NCBI GenBank assembly: GCA_004380135.1
Contig: QXCR01000006.1
Location: forward strand, 620,001 to 684,000
Length of the DNA stretch: 64,000 bases
DNA from: Stemphylium vesicarium
Lineage: Eukaryota; Ascomycota; Dothideomycetes; Pleosporales; Pleosporaceae
Direction of reading: 5' to 3'
Below, one piece after another: positions 53,086 to 64,000 of the stretch (its first letter is position 1; every line of letters begins with the position of its first letter). The notes beneath the pieces were generated by a model, which was not told the origin of the DNA, searched no databases, and saw only the letters and a list, made by a program, of their open reading frames with translations. The translations under genes and the position numbers were made by a program.

Positions 53086-54384
53086 GTTCGCGGCGGGCCG
53101 TGTGGTAGAATCAAAGTACGCTTCAGGCGCGCTGCTCGCCTTGAGGTAGCGGGGGAGGGTGTCATGGTGTATGCGTTCGTCTCGTCTAATAGTGTAATCT
53201 TACTGGTGCCCTATTCACTTACCGATCTGTCGTGCCGCGGGTTAACAGAGCCTGCCCAACACGCTATCTATGCGGTGTAAGCGCAACGTCTAATCTAGGG
53301 CAGCCGCAGATGTCTGGATGGGAGGCGCTCGCAGGAAGCTGTATCGTAGTGATCTTTACTGGCGTCTCATGTAAGGTTAGACAATTGTACACTAATTCTC
53401 TGCATTGAGTCAACTTCGTATAATGACGCATCGGTCGTGTGAACGAGAGTCGCGCAGATGCGCTGTGATGTGGTGCCTACCTAGGTAGCTGATGATTGAC
53501 AGCTGCGGGGAACCCGGAGATACGATCGAACATCGGAAATAGACTGGGCTTCACTTCCATCCTGCTTCAATCATCACATTTCCCAGGCAGATGATTGCTT
53601 CGCTGGCCTTTGCTTCATTTAATGAAAACTCTGCGTTCTCCGCGCAATTCAAAGAGAATGATTACTCCTAAGACTCTCGATCAGAGGTGATCAGCTTCCC
53701 AGCCACCCCAGCCATAGCATTTCGTAGCTCGATCACAAACGACGGCACTGCCTTTATCTTGTAATGAAATAGTTATAGCATCAGAATGCTAGAAGCATAA
53801 GGGAATCTCTTGAGTTTAAGTTTATCATGGAAAGATTTGGATATACAGATAGCCAATGTTTGGTGCGTAGAAGTATCGTATACCCGCGCAACACCAACAG
53901 AGTCGATTGGAAACTCTGAAATATGCGACCCTTGGAAACGTATGAAACTTCCCTGTAGTATAACAAAAAAGCTGACCGTTAAATAGTTGAGGCTGCAAAA
54001 CGTTAGCAATGCCGCGGAGCCCAGCGGCGTGTTGTTTCACTCCCTCGACGCATCAGACCAAATCATTACTATTTCAAGATAGTAATAGTGAATTAGGAAC
54101 TGATATGATTCTCCAAAATTTGCCAGATTCAGCTTCGCGCAACACTCTTCACACGATCCTGCGAACGCTACGTCATGGCAAAGTCTTTCGCTCGCTCCCT
54201 CATCGCGCGAACAACCGTTGGAAGTGGTCACAGCTTCCCATATTACTTTCACTCGCAAGCAACAGAGTCTTCGTGCGCCATGGGATCACGCCTCCTACTA
54301 CAAACAACTCACATTTCTCTCGCTACTAAATAACTCCGACTCTTCTCCACTCAACTCTTCCGACAAACCTGAGAGCAAGTCAAC
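53086..54384. other. gene-free stretch
   Basis: Presumed promoter of the monooxygenase plus A/T-richer sequence. It contains palindromic CCTAGG- and CTGATGATTGACAG-type motifs near 53480-53510. Overlapping short frames have no motifs. Confidence 0.45.
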
Positions 54385-55600
54385 ATAATCGTTTTCTTCT
54401 TCCTACAGCTCGCGGCTCTCACCATTGCGGCGGCCATCCAAGAGCCATTGCCTACCTTTGGTCCCTTGTGCGGTACCCCAGCGCCCGTCTTCGACAACGG
54501 CACTAGGGCTACCAACTGGGCGGACTAGATCCAAGACCTCGAGGCACGCACTGGTCTGAACGGCGCCCAGGGTGTAACCGAAGCCTGGAACAACGATGGC
54601 GGACAGATTCCATGGTCCCGCAACAATGAAGGCAAAGTCGTGATCCCGTACTGTTTTGTAGCAGAATGGGATCGCAAGAACATCCGCAACGTAGTCGAGA
54701 ACGGCATGGGCAAGTGGCTCGAGTAAGTAGCAAATAGCTCTTCAGCTCCACCTTGGTGGAACAAGACATGACTAACAAAGTCTCCAGATACCTCGGTGGT
54801 GACGCGAGCAAGTCCTCCGGCCACGCCATCAGCTTCGAAGAGCGCAAGACATTCGATGGAAAACCAATGTACTGCTCCACCCCCAAGTACCGCAACCAAC
54901 AGGACGAACACACACCATACACCGTACGACACCGTAGCCTTCGAGTACACCGAAGGCAGGGGTTGGGGCGGTGCCGTCGCACTGACGCAGAACGGCAAGC
55001 CATGGCAGCAACTCGTCCACATCGCCGATGGATACACGTTGCTTGAGGCTTTGCACGAGCTGGGTCACGTATTGGGTAGGCAAACCCCGCAAAACATTCT
55101 AGAACAGAGAGAGGTTGTGTCATAGAAACAGAAAAGCTAACAACAACAAACTAGGCATGGCCCACGAGCACAACCGCCTCGGCCGCGACGAACACATCTA
55201 CATCAGATACAAGCCCCTCGCTGATTGGGACGACTGCTGGAAGCGCGCCCGCGCCGCCGAACCAGACATCATCCCCGACGGCGTGTGCCACGACATTTCC
55301 AAAGCTATCAAGTACAGCTGCAGCTGCGCGGCTTCCATCAAGAACTTTGTCGAACCCGAGTGGAGTATTCACTCCTTTGGCCCCTACGATCTCGACAGCA
55401 TCATGCACTATCCTAGCAAGACGGGCTACTCGAAGCCAGACTGCATCAACAACGGCGAGGATTGCCCGCTGTATGTTTGGGTTGATGAGGATGATCATGA
55501 GAAGGGTTTGACGCTGCTGGAGCAGGTGAGGAGGCCGAGTAAGCTGGATGTACAGTGGGTTAAGGCGACGTATCCGTGGAAGGTGATGACGGAGTCGTAG
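54385..55600 (+). pseudogene. astacin-family (M12A) secreted metalloprotease, broken
   Basis: Zinc endopeptidase family, normally secreted. Three exons can be placed: 54385-54722, 54788-55075 and 55155-55600, with good GT-AG sites. The zinc motif HExxHxxGxxH is split by the last intron, and a Met-turn SIMHYP is present; several cysteines remain. Three lesions exist. Where the start ATG should be, in frame before a signal-peptide-like stretch, the sequence reads ATA (54385-54387). A TAG lies at 54526-54528. A near-tandem 7-nt insertion around 54910-54920 shifts the frame before the motif. An internal Met in the third exon keeps a 161-aa frame open, but it lacks most of the catalytic domain. 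I conclude the gene is inactive. Confidence 0.78.
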
Positions 55601-56557
55601 GTGAGCGAAGTAGTTTGTTTCGTTTACCCCGGCGGGATGGAGGGCATGAGGATATGCAACTCACGCTGGGTGTTCCGACGATAGCTTAGAATGGTAGTCA
55701 TGTTCATGTCCCAGGTATCAGCCCGCACCAACCCAGTCCACCATCTAAACATAGCAAAACCCACACCCTCAACAAACCTTCTACCCCTTCCTCTCCTCCC
55801 CACGATCTATAATCCTCAATCCTAATCCTCCTCAACAAAAAAGCCCATCTTATCTCCCCCTCATCCGCCGAATCCAACCTTCGCATACCCAACCCGCGCT
55901 ATACCCTTCGCGTCCAAACCCCCATGATGTAAGCCCATCGCGATCGCATCAGCCAGCCGGCGTCCGAGACTACCCGAGCAGCGTCCACGTTTATTTTCCC
56001 AACGTGCTCAACAGCTTTACTGTACATGCAGCTACCCGCTGCAGGGACCTACCTCAACCGCAGGCTGCATACTTGGGAACCGCGCCGACGGGAAAGAAGT
56101 GGGGTTAGAGAGATTTAGACTGCCCAGCACTCTCACGTAAGAGATATGCGCGTTGTTGAGCTTATCTTTGCTGCAGCTTGTGTTCGTTTGGGTGGAGAGA
56201 AATGACGAAACACCTACCTACTTTGTCATGTATGTTTGTGTCATTGAGACTGATACGAAACATCCGAAATTGATTGCATCCTTGCTGCGATGAGATGCAG
56301 CGATGCACTATGGGAAGTGAGCAGCAATTTGTTTTGAACTTGTTTTTTGCATTACAATACATAAAATCCTACTAGTCATGACACATCTATCTGACGAGCC
56401 TGTCGAAACAACCAACCAAAAAATACCTCCAATCACGTCTTCGTGCTCGATAAAACAAGCTAGGGGAATAATGCGATTCTGAAATGCCTTTTCCCAATGA
56501 TATTACCATCCATCTACCGTGCTCTACATCATCATCATGCTATCTCCTGTGATAGCT
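55601..56557. other. convergent intergenic region
   Basis: Between the broken protease and the FAS2 3' end. It includes a C/T-rich stretch near 55730-55900 and A/T-rich sequence at 56150-56550. No gene is supportable. Confidence 0.55.
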
Positions 56558-59500
56558 CTAAAATTGTGCAATAGCGACTGAGACGGCTTGGTCGTCCGAG
56601 TGGCTAATGCTGATGTTGATGTTCTTGACACCAACACGCTTGGCTTCTTCATCGGCCTTGCCGTACAGCTAGTGTGATGTTAGCATGTGTTAATGCTGAA
56701 TTTTCGGGGTGTGTGACATACCTGAACTGATGGCGCACCGGACTCGTCATTTACGATCTCGATGTCTTTCAATGGAGCACCAGCACCTTGACCCTTAACG
56801 CCAAGGGACTTGAAGACGGCCTCCTTCGCCGACCACTTGCCGGTGAAGCTTGCTTGTGGGTTTGGGGCCTTCTGGCAGTATGCAACTTCCTTCTCGGTGA
56901 AGTTGCGCTCAATGAAGGTCTCATTCTCAATGTTCAGAGCACTAAGGCTCTCGACGTCAACACCAACCTTGGAGTTAGCAGACGCGGTGGCTTGTGTAAG
57001 CTGTTCGACCATCTTCATCGTTTCTTGCGCCTTCCTGTCCTTCTTAGGAGCCTGGGTAGAGGACTTTGCGAAGCTGTAGGTCGATGTTTTCTTGTCGATG
57101 GAAGCACGGGCTTGCGGGTTGAGGAAGACTTCTTGTAGCTTGTCGTCCTCGTATGGTGCCTTGTCCTTGGCGCGGAACATGGTGTTGTTGATGAGCCCAT
57201 CGTGGAAGTAGCGGTAGGCTTTCTTCTGACGCGCTTCGACCTTCTGCTTGTAGGCAGCGAACTGGTGGTGCTCAAGGGTAGCGTAGAGATACCTGGGATG
57301 AATACCAATAGCCTGGGCTCCCTTTTGACCGAAACCGAACGAGGTAACAGAGAAAGCCTTGATGCCATCGGTCTGGATCGCCTGCGACGGGTAGACAATG
57401 TATTCGAACTGCTCCATGACCTTGTCGATGTTGTCGGCGTTACGGTTGCCCGGTACAAGGCCCGAGTTGAGCACCTGCAGACAGCCGTTGAACATCCAAG
57501 CACCAGCAGCACCCTTGGGATGACCAGTGAGATACTTCTGGAAGATTCCGAGCAAAGCATTGCCCTTCTTACGGCCGAGGTGACGCATTTGTTGGCAGAT
57601 GACGTCGGACTCGTTCTTGTCGTTGGCAACAGTGGAGGTACCGTGGAATGAGGCGACATCGAGATCGTCGATAGTAAGGCCCCAGGTGGCAAGGGCACCT
57701 CGAAGAGGGGCGATGCGGGGGTCTTGCTTCCAGAAGTTGTTGCCCAAGCTGTTGAGAGCGTCCTTTTCTTGACGCTTGGCTTCCCTCTCAATGTTCGCAG
57801 CACGTTCCTCTAGGTAAGCAGCCTCGTCAAAGTCCTCGCCTGAAACGTTCTTCATGGCGGCAACCTCTTCCTGGAGGTACAGGACCTCTGACTCCTGCCA
57901 CTGCTTGATTTGCTTGCGTCGCAAGTCCATCTGGCGCCTCCTGTACTTGATGTCAAGGAGAGGCGATGGGAACTTGGATGGGTTCTCGCGAGCAGTGGTC
58001 AGTACACCCTTGCCAGGCGCAGGAACTGAACGACCAATCTTGTCGGTCGCGGTGGCAGTGAAACCAAGCACACCATAAATGGGGACACCCATGTCGAGAG
58101 CGAGCTTGGCGTCCATGATGACTTGCATACCGCAACCTTGAGATTCCATAAATCCATTCCTTGTGGTGGTGGTTGGGCGAGACATTTCCTTGGCAGTGCG
58201 ACCGTGAGCGAACTCGTCTTCAGCGTTGCTAGTAGCCTTCATGTTGGCGAATTCGTACGAGCCTTCCTCCTGGAAGTCATCGAAACCACCGACAAAGCAG
58301 ACGCGAGCCTTGCCCTCGACAATAGTATCGTAACCAATGTCAATCGATTCGACGGCAGTGGCACAAGCACCGACGGGTGTCTTGATCGGACCAGTGGACG
58401 ACATGAGCAACATGTTGACCCAAGCGCTCATGGTGTTGATGAACGACTCCTGGAGAATGTCCTTTTGGACGGGCTTGTCCATGAAGCGGTCTTTGTACAT
58501 TCCTCGAAGGGCGGTAGTACCGCCAATACCGGAACCGACGCAATTACCAACCTCAGAAAGATGGACATACTGGTAGAACTCGTAGGGGTCGGTGATACCA
58601 CTGGAAAGGAGACATTCCGCAGTGGAGACGAGCACGAAGAGCGTGACTGGATCGACTTGAGAGATGATGTCGTCGGGCACACCGTACTTCTTAGCATCCC
58701 AACCAGTTGGGATCTGGCCAGCGACGAGACGATCGAAGCGCAAAGCCTTGGGGATGAGGAGGGTAGCGCCCTTCTTCATACGGACTGTGTATTCGCCTGA
58801 CTCCTCAATCGCAAAGACCTCGACCTTGTCGCCATGTTCCCTCTTGAACTCATCTGCCAGCTCCTTAGAGGCCTCGAATGGGTCAAGATCCTCCTCAATC
58901 TGGATCTCTTGCATGAGCTGCTTGTTCTTCGGGTCATAGCCGTTGAAAAGCTCGGGCTCAATTAGACGGATACCGGAATGCTCCAGGATGTACTTCTCGT
59001 ACTTTGGCTTGACATCCTTGTCGTCGAGTGGCTCGTTGGTCTTGGCGTCGACCCAACCAGAGTAGCTCTTGCCCTTGAGAGGACCGTTGTGATTCTTGAT
59101 GAGACCCATGATCCAGGCCATTTCGACGCAGCCTTCAATAGAGAACTCGCCGTAGGCCTCCATCTCCCAACGTGTCCTCGAGTTACCCCAAGGACCAACC
59201 TCAGCAAAACCGGTGACGACAACGACCTTCTCAAGATCAACCATACCCTTGAGGTTCTCGTTGAGAGGCTTGACCTCCGTGTCCCAGTCAGGAAGCTTGG
59301 GGAAGTCGAACTTCATGTTTGCTCGTGGTTCAATCTTGGCCTTCTTGTACAGAGCCTCGCTAGCCTCGCCGTTGACGACCTTGTTCTCGATAGCGTTCTC
59401 CTTGATGACAGCCCTGCGGATGTCACTCGTCTCGGTAAGCTCCTTGCGGAGATCGGTCATGAGGTCCTTGAGGTTAGGGATGTACTGGAATCCACCGTTG

Positions 59501-62252
59501 AGATCCGCCCATACTGGCTCGACCTGGCACAAGTTGACGATAGCTGGTGCCATGAGTCCGAGCAAGTTGAAGGCCATCTCCTGCTGAGAGAATGTTCGCA
59601 CGCCGTACTTCTCAATACCTTCAGCAACGATGTTGTTCGCGCCCATGAGGCCTGTACCGCGAGTCCAACCGATGACAGCACCACAGATTGTGAGGTAGTT
59701 ACCCCAGCTTTCCGAGTGCCACCTTGAGAAGAGGGTCTCAAGCGACATCTTGGATTCAGAGTAGAGACCATCGTTACCGAAGGTACCGTGGTTAGGCGAC
59801 AAGGGCAGAATAACTTGTGCTGGGCGGGTTTCATAACCGTAGGCCTGCTTCTGCTTCTTGACGGCTCCGAGCATACGCAGAAGGTTGGTCAACATGATAC
59901 GATGAGCGAGCTCAGACTTGGAGTCAATGCTATCGATCTCCCGGCCGTTCTCGGGGATAGCGGCGAAAGGAACGATGAGATCGAGGTCCCAGCCGAGACC
60001 CTTCTTGACGTCGAAGATGTAATCGATCAAAGCCTCCACGTCCTGGTTGCTACCTTGGTTGAAAGGCACAACAATCAGCTGAGAGCCACGGGCACCGTAG
60101 CGCGAGTACATAGATTGGTAGTACTCAGTGACTTCGCGTGAGAACCTAGAAGTTGTGACGACCACCTTGGCACCACCGCTAATGAGACCCTGAAGGACTT
60201 GGGCACCGATGGAACCGGCACCAGCACCCGTCATGAGAGCGTACTTGCCCTGGAACGTAACACCAGACTTGGCAGCATCCTCGAGGCAGTCTAGGTAGAC
60301 GCCAGTCAGCTTCTTGCTGTACTCCCAGCCGTGGTCGTCCTTCCTCTTGAGATGGAGGAAGGGGATGGTCTCGACCTTGCCCTGCTTAGCCGAGGCGTTG
60401 ACGCGACCGTTGCGGCCGCGCTTGCCACCAGCAGCCTTGCCGTTCTCGCTAGGCATGATCTGGCCCTCGTTCATCGAAAGAGAACGAATGACGTTGCTGT
60501 ACAAGCTCTTGATCTGGAGTTGCGATGACTTGGAAAGCTTGTGTTGCTGCTTGATGAGCTTGTAGATTCGCTGCAAGTCGTTTTGAACCTTGGTACGGTT
60601 GCCGTATTCTGACAGCTTTCCTCCCTCAGCCATCTCGCGCACGTAATGCTCAAGCTTGCGAACGCTCGCTCTTGGGGCTTCTTCGTAGTTCATGCTGCCC
60701 TTGGCGTCAATTTCCAGGTGAGGGGCAGTGGGTACTGCGACATCCTTGTAGACAGGTGCCTCGTTGAGGACCTCCTTGCAGTTGTCGATGAGCTGTTGAC
60801 CAAGCTCCTTTGCAAGCTCATAAGTCTCACCGCGCTCGGTAGGGCAGTGATCCATGTGGTACTGCATGAAGTCAAGGAGCAGTGGGTTTGACCGGTTCAT
60901 GATGGCAATGCATCGGCTGACAATCTCGCGATCAACTGCCTTGAGCTTGCCGAAGATGATGTCGTAGTACATGGTCAGCGCATCTTGACGAGCCCAGTTC
61001 CACGATGAGTCGTAGACGCGAGCCTTGAGTGGTGTGAATTGGGGCTCAATGCCGGACGCGTAAAACTCGCCGTGCTCGGTGGTCCAGAGGTCAAGCTGGG
61101 CCTGGAGCGCTGACTGGGCTTTCTGCGAGTCGACAAATGACTTGTCTCCTGCACGAAGGTCAATCTTGAGGTAACGTGCAAACAGCTCAAGTTGTTGCTT
61201 GAAAAGTTGGCGTTGGTCCTTGGTGAGGGCGTCAATGGCCGCGGGGTCCATCATCATGCCACCGCCAGAGCCGCCAGCATCACCGCCGGCTGTAGGAGCA
61301 GACAGGCTGATTCCGGCAATGCCTGCGTACTTGTTCGCCTGCTCGTCCAAAAAGGCCTTTCCGTCGGCCTCGGAGGCAAGACGCGCTGCAGGCTCGCTGG
61401 TGATGGCGAGCAGCAGAACTCCGTCCTGTCGTCCTTGTGCCAGTCCCCATCTTGTCTCCAGGTGCTTTCGCACAGCTGTGATGTTGAAGCCACCAGGCAT
61501 CTTGGAGGACACCATGCGGGCAATGAGGGAGGAGGACTGCTTTCCAAGCTGACCATTGAAGGTAGCCTGCATTGCAGCACCGAGCTCGTCGAGAGGGGTA
61601 TCTTCGGGCTTCTCAGGGGTCGAGCCGAATTCCTTGCCCAGGTCTCCAAGAATTTCGTTTTGGAGCGTAGACTTGCCTATGCACGCGTTAGTGAATGTTT
61701 GGCTGTGGAATTGCAATTGAGCTTACCTCCGACCAAATCCTTGATGGCTTTGGTGAGCGGAATGTCCATGAGCGGCTTCTTCAGCTTCTGGGCTACCAAT
61801 GTCCGTACAATGTCGGTAGCTGTGACTGGAGCATCTGGCACCTGGGCTGCCGGCCCAGCACTCAGTGGTGGGGGAGCGGCAGCCGCTGGTGCTGAGGCGG
61901 CCGAGACAGACGAGGATGCTGCTGGAGCTCCCCCGCTGCTGGGTGCCGGCGCCTCTGGCTCCTCCTCTATGGGGTCTACATCGTAGTAGATGTCCTTTGC
62001 GTCCTTGTTGTAGCACAGGATTTGACGCTGCAGTGACCGGGCAGCATCGTGTCCCTCGTATTTGCTGGCGAGTGTGCGCTTGGCCATCACGCCGAGTGTG
62101 TCTGCGGGGCCAATCTCGACGATGCGCTCCGTCGTCTTCTCGCCGAGGACAACATCCTGCGTCTCAATCCACCTCACGGGCGAGGCGAATTGGTATGCGA
62201 GCAGCTCGATGAGCAGCGTGTGCGAAAGCTCCTGCTCGACCTCGGGACGCAT
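56558..62252 (-). CDS. FAS2: fatty acid synthase subunit alpha
   Basis: Cytosolic type I FAS alpha chain (alpha6beta6 complex). Exons 61727-62252, 56722-61676 and 56558-56668 give 1863 aa, the length of primary FAS alpha. In order: C-terminal part of the malonyl/palmitoyl transferase (from MRPEVEQELSHTLLIELLAY), an Ala/Pro linker, the ACP with the phosphopantetheine serine in GGKSTLQNE (S178), ketoreductase (YALMTGAGAGSIGAQVLQGL), ketosynthase with Cys ~1280 in GACATAVESID and histidines in FHGTSTVANDKNE and TGHPKGAAGAWM. The phosphopantetheine transferase is C-terminal (GVDVESLS, FTGKWSAKEAVFKSLG). The last exon (LYGKADEEAKRVGVKNINIS) completes it. Every catalytic residue is intact. Divergent from FAS1. 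Confidence 0.97.
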
Positions 62253-63575
62253 GGTGAGACGAGGTAGTTGGGGGAGGAAGGAGCGATTGGCGGGGAGGAG
62301 GGTATATTGAAGCTCGGCGGAGCTCAATGGGTATCTCTATTACAAAATAGAAGGAGGGTATCCGTGGGTCAAGGGAGAGAGAAAGCGCCAGGAAGAAGAC
62401 GCGCTATTAGGTGTGGGTGGGTAGTGTATAGTGCGGTGAGGGCACGACACTTGGAACGCTTCAAGGGTCCGGGAGGGGTGACTTGTCCCCGCGCAAGATT
62501 TATTTTTCTCAGTACGAAGGGGGGAAAAGTGATGAGCGGGAGTTGCAGGAACGAAGGACCCAACGCATTGGCTTGTTTATCTCTCGTTCGAGGGGTAGAG
62601 GCGTGGCTTGATATCGCAGGGTCGTTGAGGATTTCTCCCGCTTCCGGGCTGGCATGTACTAAAATTCCGGACCCCTGCCACTGCAGCTCGTTACTGCTTT
62701 GGCCGGTGCTCAACGAACTAATCTCGCCTGGACGAGGTCGGCTTGCGAGGCCCTCCCCAGGCAGCAGCAGCAGGGCGCCGTGGGATGCCATGGACTCGTA
62801 AGAAGCGCGCGGTATCAATTGGCACACGATAATGCTTGGTCCACCATATCCTCAACAGCTGCGTGGGAGCGGATAAGCGCATGGCCGCTCGAGTTGTTGA
62901 GTACTTGTCCCCAGCATTTCTGTACGAGCATACCGTGGACCCCTGCCGGCGCTAGCGACCCATGCTATGCGGGCCAAAACTGAGCTCCAAGTCGAAAAAG
63001 TCGACCAACTCGGCGCGATAATAACCACGCCAGCGCACCGCTTCCGACTCATTCCTCACCTCCTCTCCGCCCAATTGCATAAGCATTCTCTCCTGATTAC
63101 TTTCAAATAGCCTGGGGCCCTTTGTAATCCTGTTGCCTGCGGCCTCACTCTCGATTCCGCTCGCACACCCTACCGCACACAGCAAGGGAGCTGCTACACG
63201 CCTAGCAGTACGGACCAATTCCCAAGCACACACTCTGGCCAGATTAGTTTCTGTCTGAGTAACGAGGTACGCATTGAGCGAAGCTTGCGAGCAATTGAGG
63301 ACAGCTGGTCTGGCCGTCGTCTGCATAGCATAGCACCTGCCCCGCCTGCATCGGATGGGCACTTGCACTATTCGCCTTGCTTACCCTGCCCAGTCGCTCT
63401 TTCCCGCTCAAGTCGCTCCTTCCCTAGCTATAATCAGTCCTGAGGTATGCGCCTTCCGTTGCTCGTCTCTCACATTTGAACCCTCCCCAAAACTGCATAC
63501 CATACCCCGCCCGACACTAGAATACCCAGCTCACACCTCTCACTACAGGGCGCTCAATAATCCCATACCCACACC
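62253..63575. promoter_or_regulatory. shared divergent promoter FAS2/FAS1
   Basis: 1.32 kb between the start codons of the two FAS subunits. It is G/C-richer than the accessory part to the left and has no credible gene. Short upstream open frames occur on both strands. I could not find a clear CCTCGG (fatty-acid-response type) motif. Confidence 0.55.
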
Positions 63576-64000
63576 ATGTACGGTTCTGGCCAGCAGACGG
63601 GCATCTCCACGCCCCGATCTGCGGCAAACCTGCGCCCCCTCATCCTCTCCCACGGCTCGCTCGAATACACACTCCTCATCCCGACGGCTCTTCATTTCAA
63701 TGCCCAACAACTGAGGGATACCTTCAAATCTACACTTCCCGAGCCCACGGACGAGCTCGCGCTAGACGATGAGCCATCTTCGGTGCCTGAGTTGGTGGCC
63801 CGATACCTGGGTTTCGTGGCCAAGGAGGTAGAGGAGGGGGAGGACCCTGACTCTTTCGAGGAGGTGCTCAAGCTCGTTCTTACCGAATTCGAGCGTGCCT
63901 TCCTCCGCGGCAATGAGGTGCACGCCCTAGCGGCATCTCTGCCCGGCATCACCGAGAAGAAGTTGGTCACGGTGCGGTCATACTACGCTGCTCGCGCCGC
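63576..64000 (+). CDS. FAS1: fatty acid synthase subunit beta, 5' part
   Basis: Start of the beta chain (acetyltransferase, enoyl reductase, dehydratase and malonyl/palmitoyl transferase in the full protein). The frame is open from the ATG at 63576 to the end of the window (141 codons, cut). The N-terminal reading MYGSGQQTGISTPRSA then LILSHGSLEYTLLIPTALHF, followed by SVPELVARYLGFVAKEVEEG and LVLTEFERAFLRGNEVHALA, is typical of fungal FAS beta before its acetyltransferase domain. Position opposite FAS2 supports this. Confidence 0.93.
   Translation, partial: MYGSGQQTGISTPRSAANLRPLILSHGSLEYTLLIPTALHFNAQQLRDTFKSTLPEPTDELALDDEPSSVPELVARYLGFVAKEVEEGEDPDSFEEVLKLVLTEFERAFLRGNEVHALAASLPGITEKKLVTVRSYYAARA

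Noticed and set aside
58123..59727. 225- and 249-aa plus-strand frames opposite FAS2
   Set aside because: Antisense shadows of a strongly biased conserved gene; no motifs.
56558..64000. FAS pair as a metabolite-specific synthase (aflatoxin-type)
   Set aside because: The alpha chain is full length with an intact transferase domain, and no partner PKS is in the window; the primary FAS is simpler.
1..64000. CRISPR arrays, bacterial operons, rRNA genes
   Set aside because: Exon-intron genes, eukaryotic tRNA introns and no direct-repeat arrays or rRNA signatures were seen.

Overview
The window is nuclear DNA of a filamentous ascomycete (Pezizomycotina). Short GT-AG introns of about 45-140 nt with CTAAC/CTAAT/CTGAC branch sites, intron-bearing nuclear tRNA, a divergent FAS1/FAS2 pair, PTH11-type and cAMP-receptor-like GPCRs, CBM18 proteins and RIP-like C-to-T lesions all fit that. 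A Dothideomycete, probably of the Pleosporales, is my best guess; this is inference, not a match to a named genome. I recognised families from the proteins and worked out exon boundaries by eye from splice sites, phase and family continuity.

Layout. 0.4-26 kb is a conserved housekeeping block with many divergent pairs: CCS1/MRPL23-type uL13m, RCC1/vacuolar-type metallophosphoesterase, RPB10/NAN1, tRNA-Thr(CGU), a Ser/Pro-rich conserved hypothetical, ISN1/MED17, a secreted yellow/MRJP-like protein, ETR1/VIP1 and a Psk1-like AGC kinase. tRNA-Thr(AGU) follows at 27.1 kb.

27-33 kb holds a small secreted cysteine-rich protein and a chitin deacetylase whose 3' half carries two alternative, phase-compatible terminal exons. 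One encodes a Ser/Asp-rich stalk with a GPI-type tail, the other two CBM18 modules.

33-56 kb is a gene-poor accessory stretch. It has an orphan acidic protein, a lone O-methyltransferase, a PTH11-type receptor with suspicious junctions, an intact cAMP-receptor-like GPCR, an old yellow enzyme and an FAD monooxygenase. It also has two clear pseudogenes: an unknown gene with four stops and a frameshift, and an astacin protease with a lost start, a stop and a 7-nt insertion. No polyketide synthase, NRPS or terpene backbone gene is present.

56.5-64 kb is the divergent cytosolic fatty acid synthase locus: complete FAS2 (alpha) on the minus strand and the start of FAS1 (beta) on the plus strand, cut by the window end.

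The main items for a second look are the alternative terminal exons of the chitin deacetylase, the run of microexons in ISN1, and the mutational decay in the 40-56 kb stretch.
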